Origin: an uncultured Christensenellaceae bacterium
GTDB lineage: Bacteria; Bacillota; Clostridia; Christensenellales; CAG-314
Length of the DNA: 10,834 nt
Reading direction: 5' to 3'
Assembly (NCBI GenBank): GCA_910586905.1
Contig: CAJUIV010000032.1
Location: 1-10,834, forward strand
Part shown: positions 1 through 10,300 of the stretch, in pieces
Position numbering within the stretch: the stretch's first letter is position 1
Layout of the letters: each line of letters starts with the position of its first letter
Made by a program: the position numbers and the translations under genes
Notes under the pieces: model-generated
The model's input: only the letters and a program-made list of their open reading frames with translations
What the model was told of the DNA's origin: nothing
The model's database searches: none

Positions 1-14
1 GTAAACCTCCACCG

Positions 15-37
15 AACCACCGGACTATCCGGTGGTT
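15..37 (+). terminator. Second perfect hairpin, possible terminator of a convergent gene off the left edge
   Basis: Positions 15-24 (aaccaccgga) and 28-37 (tccggtggtt) pair perfectly over 10 bp with a three-base loop. On the plus strand the stem runs into TTTTCTTG (36-43), a short T-tract compatible with termination. On the minus strand no T-run follows. The simplest reading is the terminator of a plus-strand gene ending left of the window. A back-up structure for the minus-strand operon, or an RNA-stabilising hairpin, is also possible. Confidence 0.55.
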
Positions 38-47
38 TTCTTGAGAC

Positions 48-86
48 AAAAAAACAAGAGGCGATTGGCTTTTACCATCGCCTCTT
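48..86 (-). terminator. Intrinsic terminator of the two-gene operon, probably bidirectional
   Basis: Positions 56-65 (aagaggcgat) and 77-86 (atcgcctctt) form a perfect 10-bp stem with an 11-base loop. On the minus strand the stem is followed by G and then seven T (the A-run at 48-54), a classical Rho-independent terminator 25 bases after the small gene's stop. On the plus strand the stem is followed by AAG and TTTTTATTT (90-98), so it could also stop a convergent transcript from the left. Confidence 0.85.
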
Positions 87-111
87 AAGTTTTTATTTAA
101 TACGAAATCAA

Positions 112-1377
112 CTAGCTTTCCAAAATTTGTTTATGAACAAGGTCAATCATATCCAAAGCCGTTTCAAGAGTCGATTCGTCCGTAACGGCAACCAACGTGG
201 GACGTACTTTGATTTTAGAGTTACCGGCTTTATTCGGGTCCGTTCTGCGAAACTCTTTCAAAATGTCGTTTTCCAAAGCGTATTCGCCGACCGTTATAAG
301 TTTACGAATGCGCAGCTTTAATATAGAACGTTTACCGACTTTGATATTTTCGTAGTTCTTAGCCACCGTAAGCTTTGCTTGGGGTTTAGCCAATGCCGCC
401 TTTTTAAGAGTATCGTAGTAACGTTTCTGTTCTGGCGAAAGCATCTCGTACAATTCGCCGATCGTCAAATTGCTAAATTCCGGTCCGTCGTCTTCGATAG
501 GGACGGCAATAACCTTTTCTACCGTTTTAACCGTTTCTTTGTTTTCGGCAGTCGTTTCCGTTGTAGCGGCGGTAGCAGAACCGTTAGTACCGTTTGTAGT
601 ATTGTATACGTTTATGATAATCGGCTTTTTGCTTCCGTCGGGATTGGTATCGTCGCCGGAATCCACGGCGTCGATTATTTGCGCAGTTGTAACAACAGGC
701 TGTTCTGTTTCTGCTTTTTTGGGTTCTTCTTCCTTTACAATGTCTTTCCACTGAGCGGTAAACGTTACCGCTTGAGCAGGCATAACGAATTCGTTACCTG
801 CAAGATATTTGTTAGTACCGTCAAACCAACCGTCGAACTCTTTTTCGTCCGGAGTTGTGAACATATTTGATTTAAGCGTTATTTTCGCGCCTTTTTCGTA
901 CTGCTCTACCGCAGGAGAATGACCTTTCGCTCCGCCGGACACGTAAACTAAAGAATACTTGGGAGTTTCTTCCTTTTTAATTTCTTTCCATTGAGCCGTA
1001 AGCGTTACCGCTTGAGCAGGCATCGTAAACCTGGCAGAGGGGAGATATCTTTTCATTCCGTCCGACCAACCGTCGAATTGTTTACCGACCGGAGTAGAGA
1101 ACATATTGAGTTTTAACGATATTTTCGTACCTTTCGTATAATACTCTATTGCCGGCGTATCTCCCGTCGCCTCGCCGCCGACGTACGCCAGAGCGTACTT
1201 CGTCGGTTCGGGTTTTTCTTTTTTCTCCTTAACAGGTTTAGGCTGCTTTTCCCTTTTTTTAGGCAATCCGTAAACGAGCAGAAGAACCAGTAACACTGTT
1301 GCGGCTATGGCAAAAAATCCTTCTATTGCAAAGCCGATATAAAATCCAGTATTTGACAAAAGCAATCCAATTAACAT
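112..1377 (-). CDS. Single-pass membrane protein with two InlB-type repeats and an uncharacterised basic C-terminal domain
   Basis: A 421-residue protein with ATG at 1375-1377 and TAG at 112-114. The start lies three bases after the giant gene's stop and is preceded by AAAAGGAG. Residues 11-38 are one strongly hydrophobic helix, followed at once by PKKREKQPKPVKEKKEK. Nothing before the helix is positively charged, so the positive-inside rule predicts N-out/C-in; no Sec-type n-region or cleavage site is evident. Residues 61-131 and 141-211 are two copies of an InlB/Flg_new-type repeat (Y.L.YV.G…FDGW.DG…Y…MPAQAVT.TAQWK), about 44 of 71 positions identical. Residues 212-299 are an acidic, then Thr/Asn/Gly-rich, linker. 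Residues 300-421 form a Lys/Arg-rich domain (ELYEMLSPEQKRYYDTLKK…KVGKRSILKLRIRK…KIKVRPTLVAV) faintly recalling an uncharacterised domain common at the ends of clostridial proteins; this is from memory and uncertain. Its function is unknown. Its position suggests a partner or regulator of the giant surface protein. Confidence 0.92.
   Translation of the reverse strand: MLIGLLLSNTGFYIGFAIEGFFAIAATVLLVLLLVYGLPKKREKQPKPVKEKKEKPEPTKYALAYVGGEATGDTPAIEYYTKGTKISLKLNMFSTPVGKQFDGWSDGMKRYLPSARFTMPAQAVTLTAQWKEIKKEETPKYSLVYVSGGAKGHSPAVEQYEKGAKITLKSNMFTTPDEKEFDGWFDGTNKYLAGNEFVMPAQAVTFTAQWKDIVKEEEPKKAETEQPVVTTAQIIDAVDSGDDTNPDGSKKPIIINVYNTTNGTNGSATAATTETTAENKETVKTVEKVIAVPIEDDGPEFSNLTIGELYEMLSPEQKRYYDTLKKAALAKPQAKLTVAKNYENIKVGKRSILKLRIRKLITVGEYALENDILKEFRRTDPNKAGNSKIKVRPTLVAVTDESTLETALDMIDLVHKQILES
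745..1197 (-). repeat. Tandem pair of InlB-type repeats in the small membrane protein
   Basis: Two copies lie at 985-1197 (residues 61-131) and 745-957 (residues 141-211), exactly 240 bases apart. They share about 44 of 71 residues, including FDGW.DG and MPAQAVT.TAQWK. The bases match exactly over 21 positions at the C-terminal ends of the repeats (763-783 and 1003-1023). High similarity at both DNA and protein level points to a fairly recent in-frame duplication. This repeat subtype (GWSDG, TMPA.AVT.TAQW) differs from the longer B-repeats in the giant protein. Confidence 0.85.
1264..1347 (-). other. Transmembrane helix of the small protein
   Basis: Residues 11-38 (beginning GFYIGFAIEG, ending VLLLVYGL) are hydrophobic apart from a single Glu at 19. 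The following 17 residues carry nine Lys/Arg. The charge asymmetry predicts that the long C-terminal part stays in the cytoplasm. A Glu in the N-terminal half of the helix is unusual and could mediate an interaction with another helix. Confidence 0.8.
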
Positions 1378-1380
1378 TTT

Positions 1381-4300
1381 CTAGTCGTTCTCCTTTTTCT
1401 TCTTAACGAAGACTACGATAAGGGCTATAACAACCGCAATCGCGATTATCGCGCCGACAGAAACGCCAATGATTAGTACCATACGTTGAGCAGCCGCAGC
1501 GTCTCTGCAAGCCACAACAAAGTCTTTGGAGAAATCGTCCGTATCAAATACCAAGTAGTCGCCTTCGCGTCTTGCGTCAAGGTCTATTACGTTACCTTGT
1601 TCGTCTACCGTATAAATATACAGTTTCTTTTCATTGCGGAGAGCTTCGTCGATTAAGATTCTTACGGTATGAGTGCCTTCTACAAACACTTCTTTTCCTT
1701 CTCCGTCGACAAAACAGATTCCGTATCCGGCAACAACCATCAACTTCCTGTTAACCTTGACGTAACTGGAATCGTAATCGTCCGCCCATTTTTCAACTTT
1801 GAAAGTCAAACTCGGGTCGACGCCGTTTTCGCCGGTTACTTCGTATTTAGGTTTGCCGGTTTCGTCAACAAGTTCGTTTCCTTCATCGTCGACAGCCCCT
1901 ATGCTTGCCTTATTGATAGAGAAATCGCATCTGGCGGTTACTTCGTCGTAACTCTCGCAGGAGGGGATAGTAGCTATAGCGTAGTAATTTCCGAGACTGG
2001 AAGGTCTGGTAACTCCAAGCTCTACTCCTTCGGATGTAAAGTATACGATGTTAGCGGTACCGAACTTAGCGTTGATTACGGGGTCTTTCTGAGCCGTATC
2101 CACAATCCAGCTGTCAATCTTAAAGCTGAATATTTCGTTTTTAGCTCTATCTACGGTTATAGTATACTCTTTTTCAAGGAATTGCGTTTCTCCCGCAAGC
2201 TCTCCGGTTACAGCCTCAAATTGAATTTTAGCCACAATTTTGTACACGCCGGCTTTGTCTACGACAAGTTCGGTTACGGGTTTGCCGTCTCTGGTTATAG
2301 TATACGTTACGTTGATAAATTTATATTCTGTATCGCCGTTTTCTTCGATAATGCTTATTCCGTCAAGTTCGTAGGGGAATTGTTCTCCGTTATATACGCG
2401 CTTGTCAACAGGCTTGATAAGCTTGCTTTCGTCAAGCATTGCCGCTATCTTTTTAACGCTTATTGTAGCCGATACGTCGGCAATAGGCAAATAAACGCTT
2501 TCGTCAACGGTAAATTTAACCGTCAATTCGTATTCGCCGATTTCTTTCAAGCTCGTAATTACGTTTCCGTGTTTATCTACGAACTGATAAGTTATTCCTT
2601 CAGGAAGCGGTTGTCCGTTATCCTGAGTTACAACGATTTTGATTTCTTCGCCGGTATATTTGTAAGTCTTGCTTTCAAACTTAACGGCAATTTCTTCTTT
2701 CGGCAAAACGTTTATCGTCAACGTCGTCGAAACGTCGAAATATCTAAACGTTATCGTGTAGGGACCTTCGGTCGTGGGCAAATTGAGAGCGCCCAAATCG
2801 TACGTTACGGCAGAAGCGTCTATAGTTCCGTCGGCAAAGCCTTGGAATTTAACCGTAAACGTCATCTTACTGATATCGAGTTTACCGCCAACATAGTACT
2901 TAGCGTTCAAATAATCGTCGATACCGTTAATCGAAATCGCGCTCGGACGAGCCGTATTTACCGTCAGATAATACTCTCCGAAGTAGTTGTTTCCGCCGTA
3001 TCTGTAAGAAACGTCTACTTTACAGCTGGGAACGTCGTTTTCGCTCAAAGTATATCCTTCGGCAAGCGCGCCGTTAATCATAAACGTAATCTTGTCGAAT
3101 TCAGCGCCGGTAATATTTTCGCGCTTACCTTTGTGAACTACGTTTCCTTCGCTATCCGTTTCCGTATAGTAGCTTGCGTACTTCAAATAAACTTCTACCG
3201 TACCGATATGATACGTCGAATTTACCGTCCAGTATTTTATCGCTCTGCTCGTATCAACGTCCAGTCCTACAATGTTATCGACTATGATTTCCACCATCAC
3301 AGTGCCTTGAACGCTGCTGTAGTTATCCGAATCTTCCGGTTCGAATACCCATTGATAACTGCGGTTTCCGGACGTAATAATTCTGTTATCGGCAAATTTG
3401 ATAGTACCGGCAACGTCGTGCGTGCAAACGAGTTTGTCGTTGCGCAGCGAATCGTTACTCGTGTAAGAAATACTGCCTTGTTCGTATTCGGTATACTTAA
3501 CGTCCGAAATATTGGGTCTTGCTTTGTTAACGGTTACGTCCGTATTAGCGGTTTGCGAACCGATAATCGTATAATTGTTGTCGGATACTCCGGTGATAGT
3601 TATCGTGTAGTTGCCGGCTCCGATAATCTCGTTGTTAGCAACGATATCTTCGCCTTTCTTAACTTCGTAAGTAAACGTTACGGTATCTCCGTTAAACAAG
3701 CTGTCCGATTTAGCGGTAGCTTCTACCGACAAAACGTAGCCGTTGTACGTCAACGTCGTGTTAGACCAATCTACTTCTATCGTCGCGGGAAGAATTATCC
3801 ATTGCAGCGTTGCGTTTTTAAGCGTGTAGTCGCCCGCGTATTCGTCGGCAACAACCGCCGTTGCGATGTAAGCGATGTATTCGCCGTCGCTTCCCTTTAC
3901 GCTGGCGTTAAGGGCAGTATGTCCGTTCAAGGTAACAATCGTCTTGCCGGCTTCCGTACCTACGCCGAGAGCGTCTACGCTGAGTTCGCGTTCCTGACCG
4001 TTATAGATAAGTCCCGTACCGTTATATCCTTTCCAAAGAACTTCGATTTCTTTCGGATTGATAACGAAATTGCACTCGCCTTTGATATTATAGTTTCCGT
4101 CTACGCCTACGAGCAATACGTAGCCGCCGACTTTCTTAACTTCTCTGCCGCTGATAGTATGAGCGGCAACCGTCATATCGGTTCCGTCGAGTCCTTCGAA
4201 TTTGGCGTAAATTTCGTAAGAACCGCCTTTGTATTCGAGTCCTTCTTCGGTGATGTCTTTCAGCAAACCGTCGCTGTCTCTAAACTGCCACGTAATAGGC

Positions 4301-7300
4301 TTGGAGCTTTCGGTGTTTTCCATATCGTAAGGAGCAATCGTTACTGTCGCTTTGTTGTCGCGAACTTCGTAGTTGCCCTTTTCGAACTCCGCAGTCAAGG
4401 TATAACTGCCGGCGTTTACAAACGCCTTATCGGCAATAACGCTCGTAGCGGTAACCTTAGCGTTTCCGTCTTCTACGGCAAGGTAGTAAACGGTTATGCT
4501 GGAAATCTGATTTTCACTGCTGTAAACGAATTTGTAGTCTGCAAGCGGAATGTTTGTAGTTCCAACTACCCAAACCGCGTCAACCTTTTTGGGATTGACC
4601 GTAAACACTGCGGTAACGTCCAAAACGTAGTTTCCGCTGTATTTGGCTTTGATATTGTAAGAACCGGCGTCGGTAACTTTTACGCTTGCGCTTCCTTCGA
4701 GATTGATATCGGAAATAGCAATCGTACCGTCGTGCGCCAGACCGTTGAATTTGGCGCGGAGAGTGTAACCTGCGAAACGGTATTCCAAACCGCTTTCGGG
4801 AACTTCCTTCCAAACGGCAGCATCGCCTTCACCGCTATCGTGATATTCCCAAACAATGTCTTTATCGGTCAAAGTTTTGGGCGTAATCTTAACAGCCAAT
4901 TCAAAGTATTTGTCAATCGACGCAGCGTCCGCATAGTTGGGGTTGCTGTGAGTAAAGTTAACCCTCAACACGTATTCGCCTGCATCTTTTAAACCGCCGT
5001 CGGGCATAGCGACGAATTCGGTTGCGTCCTTAGCTCTGTAAGTGTAAACGACTCTGATTCCGCAATCGGTAGCGACTTCGCCGAACGCGTTGATAAAGTT
5101 AAACGCAGTATCCGCACCTGCAACGGTCGGGAAGTGCGCGTTTCCGTCGTAAACGAAAGCGTATTTCCAATCTACGTCCGTAAAGCCTTGCGTCAAACTC
5201 GTGTTAGCGTTAAACGTTACGTTTGCGCCGTTTAGTTTAGCTTGACTAACGGTTACCGAGAAAGAACCGATTTTGCTGTCGGCGTCTTTGATATCGGCGC
5301 CGTAGCAAGTTACTCTTATAACGTAATCTTTATTACCGTTAGCGTTAGCTCTGTCAAACGCGGTAAATTTTTCACCGGATTCGTTATAGAATTCGCAAAC
5401 TTTGTTATCTACCGTTTCGGATTGTCCGTTCGTGTAGTTAACCAAAATTTCAACGTCGTACTTACCGCCTGTCTTATGCAGGAAGTTAAACTCGTCGCCG
5501 TAAGTATAAACGGTCGAACCTTGGTTATAGTTAACTGTAATACTGTCGATTTCGCCTTGAGCGATACCGAATTCTATCGCTTGATTTGCGATTTCTCTGT
5601 AGTTATTCGCGTAATCCTTTGTCGCGTAAATTACGGTAGCCGTAATACGATATCTTCCGGGGTCGCGCAGACCTCTCGTTTCGTCGTACTCGTAAGCGCC
5701 GAACTGTCCGTTGGCGTTATCGTATTTTTCGTACTTATAGGTAACGCTAAAGTTAGAATCAAGTACTAAATGAGGTTTGTAACTGGCGCTAACGTCGAAT
5801 CCTACCGAGTGGTTGCCGCCGAAGCCTTCAACGTTTCCGTCGGGTATATTGTTAAGTTCTTCTGCGCTCAACTCGTACGAAGCGGGGTTGATGGTAAGTC
5901 TTGCCGTTACATCCGCAATTTCGTTAAAGTTCGCGCTGTTGTCTTCCGTATCGGTAAACGTAGCCGTAACAACGTACAAACCTGCGTCGATACCGCCGCG
6001 TGCGGTACGGTTAGCAGAAATGAAATCGTTGTTATACGGAGTGTATTCGAGAGAATACGTAACCGTAACGGTACGCTCGTTGGAAAGCGTAAACACAGCC
6101 GTGTTATCGGTATTTTCGGTTATTTCAACTTCTTCTCCGTTTTCGGTGATACGCGTCAAACGAAGTTCGTGAGTAGCCTTATCATAGGTAACGGTTAAAC
6201 CGTCGAAAGTTATATCGATATCGTGCGTAGCTTTGGAAATATTAAATTCCTGATTCGGCAAATCGCTTCCGAGTACGTAACAAGAAGCTTTTTCACCGCC
6301 GAGGTTGTCGCAGTAAGCGGTATATTCGCCTACGTTTACGGGATAATCTCCGTCAAAGTTGCCGTCGATAAACATAGTGATGGTAACGTCGTCGCCGGTT
6401 ACGAAATCGCTCGAAAGAGCAACTACTCTAAATCCTTTGCGCGTATAAACGTTGTTTTCGAAAGGATTATCTCCTACAACTTTCTTCCATTCGCCGTCCG
6501 CATCCTGATATTGCATTTCGAACGTTACGTTTTCGATAACTTTCTGCCAAATATCGATAGAACTAATCAATTCTTCGGGAAGATTGTAATTTCCGTTATC
6601 CAAAACGAATTCGAATTCGGCAAACGCTGTATAGCTGCCGGCATCAGTAACGGTACCCTCAACGGTTTCGCCGTTGTGAGCGTTCAACGTATACTTGTAA
6701 GTTACATTTAAAATACTTCCGTCGGGAAGAACGATGTTTCCGTCGTTCCACGTTGCGCCGCAGCCGTTAGCCAAAGCAACAATCAAGCTGTGAGCAATTC
6801 CGTCGTAGTCTACGCTATGCTTATAATCTGCGTACGCGGAGTCGGAGTCGCTGTATTCCAGACTCAATCCTTCGAAGTCCGCTTTGTTTATGCCGATTTC
6901 GTATTGTCCCACACCGCTCGTAACCGAAGTTGCGGTACTGTTGCTAACCGTGATGTTAGAGCCGCTGGCTTCGAGCAAGCAGATATAAAGTCCGCTGTCC
7001 TTAACGCTCTTGATGTTGAGGAATACTTCTTCCGTTGCGTTTGCGGTAAATTCCTGTCTCTTGTAAACCGTTGCGTTTGCGGGAATTTTATAAGTGCCGA
7101 GTTTCGTTTGAATAGCGCGGTATTCCGGAGTATCGGGAGTAACGCCTTCCAAATCGGCTTCAGTCCATTTTTCCCATGTGTCTACGTCAACTTTGTACCA
7201 AGAATAAGTCAAAGTAATCGTCGCTTCGGGCAGATACTCGAATCTCGGATGAGCTTTAAGCGTTACGCCTGCAAAGTCGTCCGCGGGGCTGTAACTGCAG

Positions 7301-10300
7301 AAGTTGTTAGTTACGGTAAACGTCAAGTACTGTACGTCCGCCAAACGCCAAATAGCGTACAAATGATTGCGCAGTACTCCGTCTTCGTCAAGCTGCGCCG
7401 TTACGGTGTATTCCATCGAAAGTACGGGCGAGCCGTCGGGATTATAAGAACTTACAGGATAAACCACGTCTCCGTCGGGAGTATAAGCCCAACCTACAAG
7501 TTCACGGTTTTGAGGGATAAACGAACCGTTGTCCGCGTCGATTGTTATCTTATCGCCGGTGCGGTTACCTTGAAGCTCAATCGTAAATTCGTTTTGAGAT
7601 CCGTCCGGACCTTTGTAGTTGTTATGAAGCACAACCAAGACTTCCGCGGGATCCCAAGCGCATACGAGAATTATATCGGTAACTTCGTCGCCGTAATCGA
7701 AAATCGAACTGATGTCTACTACTTGGTCGATAGGTTCGCCGTCTTTGCTGCCTAAACGCCAACCCGCAAATTCGTATCCCAAACGAGCTACGTTCGTTTC
7801 ATCGGGCAAAGTAAGCGTATCTTCCACCGTAAATTGATAGGGGAATTTCGTTTCGTCAAGACGTTTTCCTCCGTCGAGAACGTACGTGATATTGTACGTA
7901 GCAAGACGAAGCGTAGCGTTTATTGAAATAGTATTGTCGTCGTATTTGGATTTAACGGTATATCTCTGTCCGTTATTGATACGCGCGCCGGCAATAGTTA
8001 ACGAAGCTACTTCGTAACCGGAAATGGGCTTAACGGTAATCGTGATGATATCTCCGACGTGGAACATATCTTCCAATACGTCGAATTCCGAAATTTCAAG
8101 TTCTTCCTTTACGCCGTCCGCGTTAGTATAGGTGATTACAACAGTACTCAGGTATTCGCCCGGTTTGCTGTCGCTATATTTAACTCCCAATCCTACCGCT
8201 TCCCATTGAGCGTAAAGAACCGTAGTATTGTCTTTAAGGTTTGCCGTCGTACTGGCGGTTACGGGGACGTTACCTTCCTTGTCCAACGTCCAACGGTCGA
8301 AAGTATAACCGTCGCGAGTAGGCACGGGAAGCTGACCGTTCAAGCCGCTGCCGCTGCCGAACGTTTTAGTATTTTGAACGCGCGTCGAAGAAGGACGAAC
8401 CGCTTTACCGCCGTTGGGGTCGAACTTAACCGTGTATGTCGCGGCTTCCCAACGTCCCTCGAGCGTCAAGTTACCCGTCATTCCGCGGGAAATCGAACGG
8501 TAACGGGTACCGTTGATGTACCAGCCCAAGAAGTTGTAACCGTCTACGGAAGGATTGGTAAATACAATCGCGCCCGCAAGCAGTCTTTCCGCGGAATATT
8601 CCGCCGGGTTGCCTACCGCCGGTACTTGGTTTGTAGAACCGGACGGGAAATTGTTTCTGTATGTGATGCTAAACGTTTCAACCGACCACGAAGCGTAGAA
8701 AGTAACGTTTCTTGCGGGCACGGTTATAAGATTAGCTTCCTGCGTCAATTCGTAGTCCATATACCACGCGACGAACGTATACGAACCGTCTTCGTAGATG
8801 GCGGTATGGCTGGACATTGGAATTTCTTCGCCGTACATAAGGGTTATCGAATCGGAAGGATTGCCGCTTTCCTGCATCATTCCGCCGTTAGCGTCCCAAG
8901 AAATTTGGTACGTATTGCGCGAATAGTACATATAAAGCTTGGTCGAACCGTCGCCCAAAATAAATCTGTTTTGATAACTGCTGTCGTAGTTAACGCCGTT
9001 GCCGGTAAGTCTGCGCGCGAACGTGAAGCCTTCGGCAGTGATTTGGTTGCTTGTTACAACCGAACCGGCTTTCGCTTTCAATACGACTTTTTCAACCAAA
9101 TTCTCTTTAAGCCCTTCCGCGTTCAATTTTGCAATATCCGCGGGAGTCATAGCGCTTTGGTCGAGTTTTTGACGAATATGATAAACTTCGTACTCTACTT
9201 CGTTTGCAACGTAGTCGATGTAAACGCGTTGATTTGCGATAATATTCGATATGGACGCGTCTTGATACTCGTTAGAACCGGTATTCGTAGAGGAAATTAT
9301 TTGCTGATAGTAATGTTTGGTGTAGCCAACGTAATTTCCGAGAGTTTGCGTTATGCCCGAGGCGAACGTAAACGACGAACCGTGGTCTACTTTATACTGC
9401 ACTACGTCCATTACTACTTTGTTTGCGCCGATAACCAAATTCGTATCCGCATCGGTTACGAATTCCAGCCCGATTTCGTAAACGTTTACGTAAAGCTGTA
9501 CGGGTTTAAACGCTACGTTTATTTCCGCAGTGTTATAGTTAGTCGTATCGGTAGGAGTAAACAAAGCTACTCCGAAAGTCGAGCTGTCCAAAACTTTGGT
9601 TGAACCCGTTTTCCAAGCGAACACGCCTGCAACCGCTACCGTAGAACCGGCGCGTACTGCGGAGCCGCCCGTAAGAGCCAAAGCGGAAAGCGTTTGACCT
9701 ACGTACACTACCGAATTGGTAATGTTGGGCGCAGTCAAAGTAACGTTAGCTTTGTTTATCGTCCAGGTTACGGGATAAGCCGCGCTTTCGCCTCCTGCGG
9801 GCGCGGTAGCCCATTTATAGTTCACGGGGTCGGTCAAAGTTACGTTTACCGTGTAACTGCCGGCGTTGGTCTGCGCGGTAGGCGTACAGCTGCTGTGCGC
9901 CGCGCAAGTGATTGTAGGCGTCTTTGCAGTGCCGTCATAAGTAAACGTTCCGAGCGTAAGGGTAGGCACGGCGACCGTGGCTTTGTTAATCTTCCACGAT
10001 ACCGTCTTTTGAGCCGTATCGTTTGCGCCGTTAGCGCCCCAAGTATAGTTTGCGGTATCTTTCAACGTCAAAGTCGCGTTGTAACTGCCCGCATTCGTTC
10101 CGGTATTGCCGGAAATATTATACAAGCTTCCCGCGGCAACGCCCGTTTGAGCGCTTCCGTTATATACCAAGCTGGTATTTCCGGTCGGAACTGCAACGCC
10201 TGCGCGCTGAACCGTCAGCACTACGTTTTTAGTTACCGACTTAGCCGGCGTTCTGCCGTCTTTAGGCGTTGCGGTTATAACTACTTGGTAAGTTCCGCTC

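Noticed and set aside
379..870. Plus-strand open frames of 163 and 94 codons opposite the small membrane protein gene
   Set aside because: The minus-strand frame here has clear repeats, a TM helix and a ribosome site. The plus-strand translations show no domain and arise from the complement of the same codons.
745..1197. Regularly spaced 240-base repeats as a CRISPR-like or regulatory array
   Set aside because: There are only two copies. They differ at many bases and are explained by the duplicated protein repeat in a single reading frame.
1405..1520. Possible sortase signal at the C-terminus of the giant protein
   Set aside because: No LPXTG, NPXTX or similar motif precedes the hydrophobic helix; the flank is CRDAAAAQRM. 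A plain TM anchor is the better reading.
4580..4813. Arg/Ser-rich 77-codon minus-strand frame inside the MBG array
   Set aside because: It lies out of frame within continuous, well-supported coding sequence. Its Arg/Ser-rich composition is a frame-shift artefact of the host codons.
1669..4992. Very long plus-strand open frame (over 1,100 codons) antisense to the giant gene, and similar ones at 5242-5769, 5770-6198, 6223-6711, 6790-7755, 8059-9603, 9694-10323 and 10360-10569
   Set aside because: All these frames are in exact mirror register with the minus-strand codons. They stay open because the giant gene rarely uses TTA, CTA and TCA, the codons whose complements are stops. The translations are Phe/Val/Arg-rich with no recognisable domain.
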